A DNA stretch of 64,000 nucleotides from Microcosmobacter sp040493455 (GCF_040493455.1 NZ_JANFDA010000006.1:163994-227993), one strand, 5' to 3'; counted from the first letter of the stretch, positions 44,156 through 53,574 are shown. Notes: generated by a model from the letters alone, not told the origin. Program-made: numbers and translations.

Positions 44156-45025
44156 ATGAAAAACACCCTACTTATACTGATAGCAGCAATAATATCACTT
44201 GGTGCTAATAGCCAACAATTTTCAATTAATAGTGATGGAGAATTTTTCTTAAGTTCTGATGTCAGTTTTACTACATCTGGTATTCCTCTAAAACAAAATG
44301 GAACTGGTATTGTTATTATTGAAGCTGGAAACACTTGGTCGGCAAACTCTAACGAATACGTTGACGGAAAAGTTATCATTAAAGGTTTGGGAACTACGCT
44401 TGTCAATGCTGGAAATGAAGTAAATAGCTCTCCTTTCGCAATTACAACCGCTATTGGAGATGAAGTAGAAGTAGAATATACGCAGGACACACCTCCTTAT
44501 GGTGATACTTCGTCATTAGGTACCTATTCCCTTAGTGATGTAGAATATTGGACAGTAACAAAGCTAGAAGGAAATTCAGCAGATTTTGACGCTTCTGGTT
44601 TTAGTGAAACTATAGGTGCTACATATAATGGAGAATCTTCATTAAACACTCCTATTGTGGTTAGATTAGAATCTGGGAGTTGGGTTCCTTATACTGAAAA
44701 CCCTGGGTTTGGCACATTCGCATTAGCAGCGAAAACCGAAACACTTAGTATAACAGATAATTCGTTAAGTAGTGATGATTTTGTAGTTTTCGAAAGTTCT
44801 CCAGAAAGCATAAAAGTAAAGGTACCGAATACTATAAGCAATTTAGATATTTCTATTTATGACACGCTTGGAAGATTAGCTGCAGATTATTCAAACATTA
44901 GACCTCACAGCATCTCGGACGAAGTTTATTTGACTAACCATAATTTACAAGATGGAGTTTACATCATGCATTTTTACGCCAAAGACGAATCTCTTCGTTT
45001 CTCAAAAAAGGTGATTATTAGATAA
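44156..45025 (+). CDS. Secreted protein with type A T9SS sorting domain
   Basis: 289 aa from ATG 44156, which gives a clean signal peptide (MKNTLLILIAAIISLGANSQ). Upstream in-frame codons would bury it. The middle is beta-rich, with IIEAGNTWSANSNEYVDGKVIIKG and YWTVTKLEG, and no enzyme motif. The C-terminal about 75 residues fit the type A sorting domain of type IX secretion: ISIYDTLGRLAADYS, LQDGVYIMHFYAKDE, ending FSKKVIIR. It is therefore probably exported to the cell surface or medium. Function unknown. A near-perfect promoter precedes it. Confidence 0.87.
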   Translation: MKNTLLILIAAIISLGANSQQFSINSDGEFFLSSDVSFTTSGIPLKQNGTGIVIIEAGNTWSANSNEYVDGKVIIKGLGTTLVNAGNEVNSSPFAITTAIGDEVEVEYTQDTPPYGDTSSLGTYSLSDVEYWTVTKLEGNSADFDASGFSETIGATYNGESSLNTPIVVRLESGSWVPYTENPGFGTFALAAKTETLSITDNSLSSDDFVVFESSPESIKVKVPNTISNLDISIYDTLGRLAADYSNIRPHSISDEVYLTNHNLQDGVYIMHFYAKDESLRFSKKVIIR

Positions 45026-45031
45026 TCGACT

Positions 45032-45799
45032 TTATTTCAAGAATTCTAATACTTCAGAATAAAAATCTTTAGGATTTTCAGCATGTAACCAATGCCCTGC
45101 ATTTGCTACTGTTCTTATTTCTGAATTTGGAAAATGATTTGGTATAAGGACTTCATCTTGCGGACCGATATATTCTGATTTATCTCCTCTTAGAAATAAT
45201 GTTGGTTTAGAATAGATTGCGTGTGCTGATAATACTTCACCAACTTCAGCTACTTCCTCTTTTAATATGGGAAGATTCACTCTAAGTCCAAGCCTTCCTT
45301 TTTCTACCCAATACAAGTTTTTGAGTAAAAATTGTCGTGTTCCAAAATCTGGAACATAGTCACTAAGCAACTTATCGGCCTCTCCTCTACTGGTTATAGC
45401 ATCAAAATCTAAACTAGTCAATCCTTCAAGTATTAGGTCATGGTGTATTGGATAAAATCGTGGTGATATATCTGCAACGATCAATTTTGAAACCAACTCT
45501 GGGTATTGCGTTGCGAAGCCCATTGCTGTTTTTCCACCCATTGAATGACCCAATACGATACTATCTTCTAACTCGTAATAGTCGCAGTAATGCTTTAAGT
45601 CTTCAACCATGACATCATAATTAAACTCATCATGATGAAAACTACGCCCATGATTGCGTTGGTCTATAAGATGAACCTGAAACCCTTCTTCAGAAAATTG
45701 ACGCCCAAGGGTTTTCCAATTGTCTCCCATTCCCAAGAATCCATGAAGAATAATGAAAGGGGTTCCGTTTTCTCCTATTATGTTTGAATGCAATAACAT
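45032..45799 (-). CDS. Alpha/beta hydrolase (YbfF-like esterase)
   Basis: 255 aa, cytoplasmic. Nucleophile elbow GHSMGG (Ser86), oxyanion-hole region ILHGFLGMGDNW, DQRNHGRSFH and a final His in NAGHWLHAE are present, the pattern of YbfF-type acyl-CoA/ester hydrolases. Its start overlaps the pdxJ stop by one base, so they form an operon. It converges with the T9SS cargo gene with 6 nt between stops. Confidence 0.9.
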   Translation of the reverse strand: MLLHSNIIGENGTPFIILHGFLGMGDNWKTLGRQFSEEGFQVHLIDQRNHGRSFHHDEFNYDVMVEDLKHYCDYYELEDSIVLGHSMGGKTAMGFATQYPELVSKLIVADISPRFYPIHHDLILEGLTSLDFDAITSRGEADKLLSDYVPDFGTRQFLLKNLYWVEKGRLGLRVNLPILKEEVAEVGEVLSAHAIYSKPTLFLRGDKSEYIGPQDEVLIPNHFPNSEIRTVANAGHWLHAENPKDFYSEVLEFLK

Positions 45800-46512
45800 T
45801 ATTTTAGTTTATGTAAATACATTTGAATCACATTTTCAATTCCCATATACAAACTCTCGGAAATTAAAGCATGTCCTATTGATACTTCTAGTAAACCAGG
45901 AATATTATCCTTGAAGAATTTAATATTGTCCAAAGAAAGATCGTGTCCTGCATTAACACCAAGGCCTATATTGTTGGCAAGTTCAGCACATTTCGTATAA
46001 GGTTCTATTGCTTGCGTATTCCCTAATCCATATTGATGTGCAAATGCTTCAGTGTATAGTTCAATACGATCAGTACCTGTTGCCTTAGCACCCTCAACTT
46101 GTCCTAAATCTGGATCGAGAAAGATTGAAGTTCTAATGCCATTACTTTTGAATTCTGCGATAACTTCAGACAAAAAATCTTTGTGCTTCAAAGTATCCCA
46201 ACCTGCATTACTGGTTATAGCATCCACAGCATCGGGAACTAATGTTACCTGTGTAGGTTTTGCCTCTAAAACCATATCGATAAACTTCGGTATTGGATTG
46301 CCTTCAATATTAAACTCAGTATATACTACAGGTTTAAGATCACTTACATCTCTATATCTAATATGACGTTCATCTGGCCTTGGATGCACAGTAACACCCT
46401 CTGCTCCAAAACGTTGCACGTCTTTTGCAAACTGAACTACATTGGGCACATCTCCACCTCGCGAATTTCTTAAGGTAGCAATCTTGTTTATATTAACACT
46501 TAACTTTGTCAT
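45799..46512 (-). CDS. pdxJ: Pyridoxine 5'-phosphate synthase
   Basis: Condenses 1-deoxyxylulose-5-phosphate with amino-acetone phosphate to pyridoxine phosphate. 237 aa from ATG 46512, the normal length; the upstream extension in frame (a Cys-rich stretch) is not conserved in this family. Motifs: KLSVNINKIATLRNSRGGD, VTVHPRPDERHIR, YTEFNIEGNP, VTLVPDA, FLDPD, GLGVNAGHDLS and IGHALISE. A -7-like box (TATTTTTG) lies on the minus strand at 46530-46537. Confidence 0.96.
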   Translation of the reverse strand: MTKLSVNINKIATLRNSRGGDVPNVVQFAKDVQRFGAEGVTVHPRPDERHIRYRDVSDLKPVVYTEFNIEGNPIPKFIDMVLEAKPTQVTLVPDAVDAITSNAGWDTLKHKDFLSEVIAEFKSNGIRTSIFLDPDLGQVEGAKATGTDRIELYTEAFAHQYGLGNTQAIEPYTKCAELANNIGLGVNAGHDLSLDNIKFFKDNIPGLLEVSIGHALISESLYMGIENVIQMYLHKLK

Positions 46513-46529
46513 CATTGTAATTTGGAGTA

Positions 46530-46537
46530 CAAAAATA
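46530..46537 (-). promoter_or_regulatory. -7 element TATTTTTG upstream of pdxJ
   Basis: The plus-strand sequence CAAAAATA is an exact TAnnTTTG match on the minus strand, 18 nt before ATG 46512. Its position agrees with the shorter pdxJ start. No TTG was found at proper -33 spacing. Confidence 0.45.
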
Positions 46538-46601
46538 CAAAGACAAGCAAGCATTTTGTTGTTATTTTTGATTAATTTGCATGGTCAATTCATACCGAGA
46601 T

Positions 46602-47258
46602 ATGCCTTTACGACATTACATTATTAATGATATAAAACCCTTGAATATTGATGATCCTATTAGTGATCTTCAATTGTTGTTCAATCAATTAACTTACTCG
46701 CACATCCCTATCGAAAAAGATGGAACTTATTTAGGTTGTATGTCGGAAACTGATGCGCATTGCTTTGACGGCACTAAATCTATTGTAGATTGCAACTATA
46801 CTATTGAGGGTTTCTTTGTAAGACCTAAAACAAATTGGCTAGATGTACTTGAAGCTTTTGCTCAAAACAATACGAATATAATGCCAGTGCTTGATGAAAA
46901 GAACAACTACCTAGGCTATTACGAACTCAACGATATTATTGGCTTATTTAACGAAACACCATTTTTTTCGGAACCTGGAGGCATTTTGATTGTTGAAAAA
47001 GGATTTCAAGACTTTTCTTTTAGCGAGATAAGTCAAATTGTAGAGTCCAATAATGCTAAGTTATTGGGCGCTTTTATTTCTAAAGTAGAAAGTGATGTTG
47101 CTCAAATCACAATGAAGATCGGCAATGCAGGTCTTAGCGATGTTATACAGACCTTTAGGCGTTACAGTTATAATATTGTTTCTGGGCATGAAGAAGATTC
47201 CTATATCGAAAGCTTAAAAGAACGCTCTGATTATTTAAAAAAATATCTTGATCTATAA
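46602..47258 (+). CDS. CBS domain-containing protein
   Basis: 218 aa from ATG 46602; ATG 46581 would add 7 residues. Two CBS motifs: IINDIKPLNIDDPISDLQLLFNQLTYSHIPIEKDG and FFVRPKTNWLDVLEAFAQNNTNIMPVLDEKNNYLGYYELNDII. A C-terminal ACT-like region (GGILIVEKGFQDFSFSEISQIVESNNAKLLGAFI) follows. CBS pairs bind adenine nucleotides. It lies 3 nt before nadK, a pairing frequent in Flavobacteriia, which suggests a role tied to nucleotide or NAD status; no partner is proven. Confidence 0.9.
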   Translation: MPLRHYIINDIKPLNIDDPISDLQLLFNQLTYSHIPIEKDGTYLGCMSETDAHCFDGTKSIVDCNYTIEGFFVRPKTNWLDVLEAFAQNNTNIMPVLDEKNNYLGYYELNDIIGLFNETPFFSEPGGILIVEKGFQDFSFSEISQIVESNNAKLLGAFISKVESDVAQITMKIGNAGLSDVIQTFRRYSYNIVSGHEEDSYIESLKERSDYLKKYLDL

Positions 47259-47261
47259 CTC

Positions 47262-48140
47262 ATGAAAATTGCCATTTTCGGTCAATCCTATCATAATCAC
47301 ACAGAAGACAGTGTAGACATACTTCTAGACTATCTATCTAACCATACCTCTAAAGTTTTCATAGAAAAAGAATTCTACAAGACTATAAAATCAAAGTCTA
47401 GTCTGTCTCTCAACAATTTAAAGACGTTTACCGCACTGGACAACACCTATGACCTTATGGTTAGCATTGGTGGCGATGGTACTATTCTTAGAGCTATCAC
47501 TAGAGTTGAAGACTTATCAATTCCTATTGTAGGTATCAATACAGGACGATTAGGGTTTTTGGCAACAATTCAACCAGATTTTATTACTCAGGCTTTTGAC
47601 GATATTCTTTCTGGGAATTATAAAATTTCTGAACGCACACTACTTTGTGTAGAAACCAATCCTGAAAACTCTAGCTTAAAGGAAATGAATTATGCACTCA
47701 ACGAAATTGCTGTGAGTCGTAAGAACACCACATCTATGATTACTGTTGATACGCATTTGAATGGAGAATTTTTAGCATCATACTGGTCGGATGGGTTGAT
47801 TATTTCAACGCCAACAGGATCAACAGGATATTCATTGAGCTGTGGTGGTCCTATAATTACCCCAGAAGCCAACAATTTAGTACTTACACCTATTGCACCT
47901 CATAACCTTAATGTAAGGCCTTTGGTGATTCCGGACAATACAGAGATACAACTCAAAGTAGATGGAAGAGAGGACCACTATTTGATTTCGCTAGACTCCA
48001 GAATAGCTACTTTACCCAATTCTGCTATAGTAACCATAAAGAAAGCCCCTTTCAAAATAAAAATGGTCGAATTAATTGACGAAAGTTTTATTGATACACT
48101 TCGAAAAAAAATGCTTTGGGGTGAAGATCGTCGCAATTAA
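47262..48140 (+). CDS. nadK: NAD kinase
   Basis: Phosphorylates NAD to NADP. 292 aa. The catalytic GGDGT motif (SIGGDGTILRA), NTGRLGFLA, the NE-motif region ALNEIAVSR and the binding segment TPTGSTGYSLSCGGPI are present. It directly follows the CBS gene and precedes a hairpin terminator at 48200-48226. Confidence 0.97.
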   Translation: MKIAIFGQSYHNHTEDSVDILLDYLSNHTSKVFIEKEFYKTIKSKSSLSLNNLKTFTALDNTYDLMVSIGGDGTILRAITRVEDLSIPIVGINTGRLGFLATIQPDFITQAFDDILSGNYKISERTLLCVETNPENSSLKEMNYALNEIAVSRKNTTSMITVDTHLNGEFLASYWSDGLIISTPTGSTGYSLSCGGPIITPEANNLVLTPIAPHNLNVRPLVIPDNTEIQLKVDGREDHYLISLDSRIATLPNSAIVTIKKAPFKIKMVELIDESFIDTLRKKMLWGEDRRN

Positions 48141-48199
48141 ATTCGTTTTAACGACAATGAGCAATAAATCAACTATAATGTTGTTTATGTAACAGACTA

Positions 48200-48232
48200 A
48201 TGAGCCTAAATTTATTATAGGCTCATCTTATT
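48200..48232 (+). terminator. Terminator-like hairpin after nadK
   Basis: ATGAGCCTA (48200-48208) pairs with TAGGCTCAT (48218-48226), a perfect 9-bp stem with a 9-nt loop, followed by CTTATTT. It separates nadK from the DUF6089 gene. Confidence 0.7.
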
Positions 48233-48235
48233 TGT

Positions 48236-48244
48236 TATATTTGC
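48236..48244 (+). promoter_or_regulatory. -7 element TATATTTGC before the DUF6089-uppS-bamA cluster
   Basis: Exact TAnnTTTG plus C, immediately after the nadK terminator and 16 nt before ATG 48261. It would drive the DUF6089, uppS and bamA genes as one transcript. Confidence 0.55.
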
Positions 48245-48260
48245 AAACTTTTAAAAATCT

Positions 48261-48950
48261 ATGAGATATTTAATCATATTTTTAATGAGTATCGGTTTTA
48301 TATACAGTTCACATTCACAGATATATGAAGTTGGTGTATTTGTCGGTGGAAGTAACTTCATTGGAGATGTTGGTGCAACAAACTATATTTCTCCAAATCA
48401 ATTAGCTATTGGTGGGATTGTAAAATGGAATCGAAGCCCAAGACATTCGTTTAGAGCATCAGTCATTTTCTCGGATTTGGAAGGAATAGACGGAAAATCT
48501 GATGACCCTAGACGTATCGCCCGTGGGTACAGTTTTAACACAAGTATCTTAGAGATTTCAGCAGGAATGGAGTTTACCTTTTTCGATTTCAATCTACATG
48601 ACTCTAAGCCAAAAGTGACTCCATATCTTTATACAGGAATATCTACAGCCAATCATAAGAACTATTATTTTTCTAATACGGGAGAGCGTTTAGATGAAGG
48701 CACAAGCAGTTGGGCCTATGGCATTCCTATGGTTTTGGGTGTAAAATCAAATATTTCACCCCATTTAATATTAGCAGCAGAAATTGGTGCCAGGTATACA
48801 TTTTCTGATGAATTAGATGGTAGTGTTCCAGATGCTGAAGAACTTCAAGTGTTCAGTTTTGGAAATACAAATAGCGACGATTGGTATGTGTTTACAGGAG
48901 TAACACTTACTTATACCTTTGGTCGTAAACCTTGTTATTGTAATTATTAA
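48261..48950 (+). CDS. DUF6089 family outer-membrane beta-barrel protein
   Basis: 229 aa with signal peptide (MRYLIIFLMSIGFIYSSHSQ) and an eight-strand OmpA-like barrel pattern: EVGVFVGGSNFIGDVG, GGIVKWNRSPRHSFRASV, MEFTFFDFNL and the aromatic end YVFTGVTLTYTFGRKPCYCNY. This family sits immediately upstream of uppS across Flavobacteriia. The function is not known; a role in outer-membrane biogenesis is implied by its constant place before uppS and bamA. Its stop is directly adjacent to the uppS ATG. Confidence 0.9.
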   Translation: MRYLIIFLMSIGFIYSSHSQIYEVGVFVGGSNFIGDVGATNYISPNQLAIGGIVKWNRSPRHSFRASVIFSDLEGIDGKSDDPRRIARGYSFNTSILEISAGMEFTFFDFNLHDSKPKVTPYLYTGISTANHKNYYFSNTGERLDEGTSSWAYGIPMVLGVKSNISPHLILAAEIGARYTFSDELDGSVPDAEELQVFSFGNTNSDDWYVFTGVTLTYTFGRKPCYCNY

Positions 48951-49691
48951 ATGAATTTAAAAGATCAAATACTTAAGGAAAAGCTTCCTGCACATATAGC
49001 TGTTATCATGGATGGTAATGGTCGCTGGGCTAAGAAAAAAGGTATGATGAGAGTAATTGGTCACGAAAAAGGTACTGAAGCAGTAAGACAAACGGTTGAA
49101 GCCTCTGCCGAGCTTGGTATCAAACATCTTACCCTGTATGCTTTTTCTACTGAAAATTGGAATAGACCAAAGCTAGAAGTTCAAACACTTATGAAACTTC
49201 TGGTTAAGTCTCTGAAAAAAGAAATAAAAACACTCCAAGATAATAATATAAAACTCACTGCAATTGGTGCTTTAAATGACCTGCCTAGTAAAGCTTATAA
49301 CGAGCTACAAGAGGTTATCGAAAAAACTAAAGATAATGCTAACATGACATTGACTCTGGCCTTAAGTTATGGCTCAAGAGAAGAACTAGTTAGCGCAGTG
49401 AAGGTCTTAAGTGATAAAGTTAAAAATAATATAATTTCTGCCGAAAATATTGACGAATCGATTATTAATAAGCATCTTTACACGCAAAATTTGCCAGATG
49501 TAGACTTATTGATTCGCACTAGTGGTGAGCAACGAATCAGTAATTTTTTGTTGTGGCAAATTGCTTATGCAGAATTGTATTTTACTGATATTTTATGGCC
49601 AGATTTTACAAAGGAAGATTTGTATACTGCCCTAATTAATTATCAAAATAGAGAACGACGATTTGGAAAAACAAGTGAACAACTTTCATAA
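48951..49691 (+). CDS. uppS: Isoprenyl transferase (undecaprenyl diphosphate synthase)
   Basis: Cis-prenyltransferase making the lipid carrier for peptidoglycan and polysaccharides. 246 aa. The catalytic Asp21 in HIAVIMDGNGRWAKK, the substrate motif LTLYAFSTENWNRP, and the late DLLIRTSGEQRISNFLLWQIAYAELYF are present. No spacer separates it from the DUF6089 gene, and its 3' end approaches bamA, so the three genes are likely co-expressed. Confidence 0.97.
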   Translation: MNLKDQILKEKLPAHIAVIMDGNGRWAKKKGMMRVIGHEKGTEAVRQTVEASAELGIKHLTLYAFSTENWNRPKLEVQTLMKLLVKSLKKEIKTLQDNNIKLTAIGALNDLPSKAYNELQEVIEKTKDNANMTLTLALSYGSREELVSAVKVLSDKVKNNIISAENIDESIINKHLYTQNLPDVDLLIRTSGEQRISNFLLWQIAYAELYFTDILWPDFTKEDLYTALINYQNRERRFGKTSEQLS

Positions 49692-49701
49692 TACTACTTT
49701 C

Positions 49702-52275
49702 TTGAAAAGATCTATAAAACTACTCTTTTGCTTTCTGTTTTTTATATCAGTTACATTGGTTAATGCTCAGGAGGTAAATTATAACTCAGGAAAAACATAC
49801 ACCATCGGAGAGATTACAGTAAGCGGTAACACAAGTTTTAATGCTTCAACTGTAATTTCTTTTTCTAGATTACGAAAAGGAGATAAAATAAAAATCCCTG
49901 GTGAAAAGCTGACTACAGCTATTAAAAAGCTTTGGACATCTAACCTCTTTAGTAGTATCGATATCTATATGGTTAAGCAAGAAGGTGATGTAATTGATCT
50001 AGAGTTAAGTATAAATGACCTTCCCGAACTTAATGAAGTCTCCATCAGTGGTGTTAAGAAAGGAAAGAAAGACGAGATTGTTAAAGAAAATAAGCTAGAC
50101 AAAGGTGTTAAGGTTACAGAAAACCTTATTACTACTACAAAAAACTACCTTACAAGAAAGTATCAGGAAAAGGGATACCTAAACACTAAAGTAAATATAG
50201 CCACTACAGAAGTTGTTGACTCTATAGAGAAACAACGTGTAGACATGGTGGTTTTTATTGATAAAGGTGAAAAGGTTAAAATCAAGAATATCACTTTTAA
50301 TGGCAATGAGAAACTAAGCGATAAAAAGCTTAGAAAAGCCATGAAAAATACCAAGAAGAAAAATCCAATTCGTTTTCTAAAACGTTCAAAATATATTGAA
50401 GAAAAATACGAAGAGGATCTCACAAGTATTATAGACAACTATAAAGAGAAAGGTTATAGAGATGCCAGAATCATTAAAGATTCTATCATTATTAACGATG
50501 ATAAGACCATTTCCTTAGCAATAGATGTTGAAGAAGGTGAAAAATACACGTTTGGTAAAATTTCCTTCGTCGGTAATACTGTTTACACAGATGATCAATT
50601 AGCCAGAATCCTTAGGATTAGAGAAGGCTCTACATATAATGGTGTGGAGTTAAAAAAACGTATCGCAGACGATTCTAAGCCAGATGCAGTAGACCTTACT
50701 AACCTGTATCAAAATAATGGATATCTGTTTTCGAGCATTAACCCAGTTGAAGTAAGTGCCGATGGGAATGTAATTGATTTAGAAATTCGTATATCTGAAG
50801 GAAAGCCAGCATATTTCAACAATATCACTGTAGTTGGAAATGATAGAACCAACGATCATGTTATTTATCGTGAATTAAGAACCAGACCAGGACAACTTTA
50901 CAGTCGTCAAAATGTAATTAGAACCATTAGAGAATTAGGTCAATTAGGATTCTTTGATGCACAGCAAATTTCGCCAAACCTTAAAAACCCAAATCCAAAT
51001 GAAGGAACTCTGGATATGGAGTATTCGGTAGTTGAGAGAGGATCTAGCCAGATAGAGCTTCAAGGTGGTTATGGTGGTGGTGGTTTCATCGGAACCTTAG
51101 GATTATCGTTCAACAACTTTTCATTAAGAAATATTTTCAACAAGGAAGCTTATAAGCCAATTCCTATGGGAGATGGTCAGAGCCTAGCTTTAAGACTACA
51201 AGCCAGTCGTTTTTTCCAAACGTATAGCTTCTCATTTAGTGAACCTTGGTTAGGAGGTAAAGAACCTGTAAGACTTTCTACTTCAGCTTCTATTTCGAGA
51301 CAGTTCTTATTCAACCCTGTAACTAGAGATGCAGATAAAGACAGACGATTTACCATCTATGGTCTTTCGGTTGGTATTGCAAAACGATTAAAAGTTCCTG
51401 ATGATTACTTCCAATTATCTCAAGCTGTTGGTTTTCAACATTATAGCTTAAAGAATTACAATACAGGATTATTTACATTCGGAAACGGATTCTCAAATAA
51501 CTTATCCTACACCATAGGGTTAACAAGAAACAATACATATACAGACCCTATCTATCCTACTGGTGGATCAAATTTTGCTGTATCTGCTAAATTCTCGTTA
51601 CCATATTCGCTCTTTAACAGTACTGACTATAAAGCGTTGAGAACAGAAAGAGAAGATCAAATAGCCATTAGAGACGATGTAAATAACTCTGATGCTGTGA
51701 GACAAGATGCCTCTGATCGTGTAGGAGAAATAGATCAAGAGCGTTTTAAATGGTTAGAGTTCTACAAGATAAAATTCAAGGGAGATTGGTATACAAACCC
51801 TGTAGACAAGTTGGTACTTAAGTCTGGTATAGAATTCGGATTCTTAGGTGCGTATAACAATGACAGAGGTGTTATTCCTTTTGAGCGTTTCTTCGTTGGT
51901 GGTGATGGTCTAGGTAACAGAACATTGGATGGAAGAGAAGTTATTCAGCTCAGAGGATATCCAAACCAATCATTATCATCTCAAGATGGTGGAACCATAT
52001 ATAACAAGTTTTCTTTAGAACTTAGATATCCTATTACCCTTGGACAGCAAGCAAAGATTTATGGATTGACGTTTATTGAAGGTGGAGCTTCGTTTGATAA
52101 TTTTAGAGATTACAATCCATTTAACATTAATCGATCTGCCGGGTTTGGCCTTAGAATCTTTATGCCAGCCTTTGGTCTATTGGGTATTGACTTTGGTCAT
52201 GGATTTGACGCATTACCAGGGCAAACGAGAAAGAATGGCTGGGAAACGCATTTTATTATTGGACAACAATTTTAG
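49702..52275 (+). CDS. bamA: Outer membrane protein assembly factor BamA
   Basis: Inserts beta-barrel proteins in the outer membrane. 857 aa from TTG 49702. That codon yields a typical signal peptide (MKRSIKLLFCFLFFISVTLVNAQ); no ATG is available, and GTG 49675 or TTG 49663 would overlap uppS and bury the signal. Five POTRA domains can be followed from YTIGEITVSGN to about residue 410 (GEKVKIKNITFNGN, KYTFGKISFVGN, AYFNNITVVGN). The Omp85 barrel contains RGYPNQ (the RGF-type loop 6 motif) and ends FIIGQQF. Confidence 0.95.
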   Translation: MKRSIKLLFCFLFFISVTLVNAQEVNYNSGKTYTIGEITVSGNTSFNASTVISFSRLRKGDKIKIPGEKLTTAIKKLWTSNLFSSIDIYMVKQEGDVIDLELSINDLPELNEVSISGVKKGKKDEIVKENKLDKGVKVTENLITTTKNYLTRKYQEKGYLNTKVNIATTEVVDSIEKQRVDMVVFIDKGEKVKIKNITFNGNEKLSDKKLRKAMKNTKKKNPIRFLKRSKYIEEKYEEDLTSIIDNYKEKGYRDARIIKDSIIINDDKTISLAIDVEEGEKYTFGKISFVGNTVYTDDQLARILRIREGSTYNGVELKKRIADDSKPDAVDLTNLYQNNGYLFSSINPVEVSADGNVIDLEIRISEGKPAYFNNITVVGNDRTNDHVIYRELRTRPGQLYSRQNVIRTIRELGQLGFFDAQQISPNLKNPNPNEGTLDMEYSVVERGSSQIELQGGYGGGGFIGTLGLSFNNFSLRNIFNKEAYKPIPMGDGQSLALRLQASRFFQTYSFSFSEPWLGGKEPVRLSTSASISRQFLFNPVTRDADKDRRFTIYGLSVGIAKRLKVPDDYFQLSQAVGFQHYSLKNYNTGLFTFGNGFSNNLSYTIGLTRNNTYTDPIYPTGGSNFAVSAKFSLPYSLFNSTDYKALRTEREDQIAIRDDVNNSDAVRQDASDRVGEIDQERFKWLEFYKIKFKGDWYTNPVDKLVLKSGIEFGFLGAYNNDRGVIPFERFFVGGDGLGNRTLDGREVIQLRGYPNQSLSSQDGGTIYNKFSLELRYPITLGQQAKIYGLTFIEGGASFDNFRDYNPFNINRSAGFGLRIFMPAFGLLGIDFGHGFDALPGQTRKNGWETHFIIGQQF

Positions 52276-52317
52276 TTTGGCACGATATTTTCAAACAGCA
52301 TAATAACGATTTAATCT

Positions 52318-52346
52318 TTGAGTTAAAATTTTTAGGAATATATTTC
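52318..52346 (+). promoter_or_regulatory. Near-consensus promoter TTG-N18-TATATTTC before the OmpH genes
   Basis: TTG at 52318-52320 and TATATTTC at 52339-52346 differ from the consensus by one base (C for G). It lies about 95 nt upstream of the first ompH gene. A weak inverted repeat TCCTAAA (52368-52374)/TTTAGGA (52400-52406) follows in the leader. Confidence 0.4.
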
Positions 52347-52442
52347 GTTTATTTGAAGAATATTAGCTCCTAAAGACAAAATCAACAAGTTGCTGTGGTT
52401 TTAGGAATTATGTAGCTTACAAACGAATAAAATTACAACAAG

Positions 52443-53540
52443 ATGAAACATAAAGTTCTTTTTTTACTGACAATAGTTGGTCTATTGAGTTTCACATCTA
52501 ATGCACAACGTGGTGTAAGAATTGGTTATATAGATACCGAATATATACTACAAAATGTGCCTGAATTTCAACAAGCCTCTACACAGCTAGATAAGAAAGT
52601 ACAACAGTGGAAAGTAGAAATTGAAAAACGTCTAAATGCTGTTGACCAAAAGAAGAAAGAATTAGATAACGAGCGTGTACTTCTTACGAAAGAACTTTAT
52701 GAAGAACGCTTGGAGGATATAGCTTTTGAAGAGACTGAAATTCTAGATTATCAACAAAAACGCTTCGGCCCTAATGGTGATCTTATCATTCAGAAGAAAC
52801 AATTAATGCAGCCTGTGCAAGATCAAATTTTTGCAGCTGTACAAGAAATTGCTGAAACAAAGAAGTTTGATTTTGTATTCGATAAATCTGCTGACGTTGT
52901 TATGCTGTATTCGGCGGAACGCTACGATATTAGTGAGCAAGTCTTAAGAACCATTACAAGAACATCTAAAAGAACTCAAGCAAAGAACAAGAAAGAGCGT
53001 AAAGAAGCTGAAGAAGAAGAGCTTATTCCTGAAGTTAATGAAGAATTGGATGAACGCAAGAAAGCACAGGAAGACAAAAAAGCTGATCGTGCTAAGCAAA
53101 TAGAAGAACGCAGAAAGAAACAGCAAGAGTTAAGAGACGCTAAGAAAAAAGAAGCCGAAGCCAGAAGAGCTAAGATTCTTGAAGATCGTGAGAAGGCTAG
53201 ACAAGAAAAGCTAAATGCTAGAAAAAAGCCAAGTGATAGCTCAGCTACAGCGAAAACTGAAAAGCCAAAAGATAGTTCTGCTACGAAACGTACTGAAGAA
53301 CCATCTAAAGCGACAAAAGCATTAGACGATGCTAAGAAAACAAGAGCACAACTATTAGAAGAAAAAAGACAACAAAAGCTGAAGGATAGAGAGGCTAGAA
53401 AAAAAGCCCTAGAAGAAAGAAAGAAGAAAATATTAGAAGCTAGAAAAAAAGCTAAAGAGCAAAGAGAAGGCACTAAAAAACAAGACACTACCTCGACGAA
53501 AAAGAAAGACGATAAAGAGGAAGAAGAGAATAACAATTAA
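52443..53540 (+). CDS. OmpH/Skp-family periplasmic chaperone with a long charged tail
   Basis: 365 aa. Signal peptide MKHKVLFLLTIVGLLSFTSNAQ, then a Skp/OmpH core of about 160 residues (IGYIDTEYILQNVPEFQQAS...FDFVFDKSADVVMLYS). The core is followed by about 180 residues extremely rich in Lys, Glu, Arg and Ala (ERRKKQQELRDAKKKEAEARR) with a Ser/Thr linker (DSSATAKTEKPKDSSATKRTEE), probably a long coiled coil or disordered arm. Typical OmpH is 160-180 aa, so the tail doubles it. It lies between bamA and a normal-length ompH, consistent with delivering barrel proteins to BamA. Confidence 0.92.
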   Translation: MKHKVLFLLTIVGLLSFTSNAQRGVRIGYIDTEYILQNVPEFQQASTQLDKKVQQWKVEIEKRLNAVDQKKKELDNERVLLTKELYEERLEDIAFEETEILDYQQKRFGPNGDLIIQKKQLMQPVQDQIFAAVQEIAETKKFDFVFDKSADVVMLYSAERYDISEQVLRTITRTSKRTQAKNKKERKEAEEEELIPEVNEELDERKKAQEDKKADRAKQIEERRKKQQELRDAKKKEAEARRAKILEDREKARQEKLNARKKPSDSSATAKTEKPKDSSATKRTEEPSKATKALDDAKKTRAQLLEEKRQQKLKDREARKKALEERKKKILEARKKAKEQREGTKKQDTTSTKKKDDKEEEENNN

Positions 53541-53574
53541 CACTTAAATTACATAACACATAAATACTTTTAAA

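Noticed and set aside
52976..53536. Minus-strand 186-aa open frame rich in Phe, Ser and Leu
   Set aside because: It is the antisense of the Lys/Glu-rich tail of the OmpH paralogue; the composition follows from reading AAG/GAA codons backwards, and there is no start context or family resemblance.
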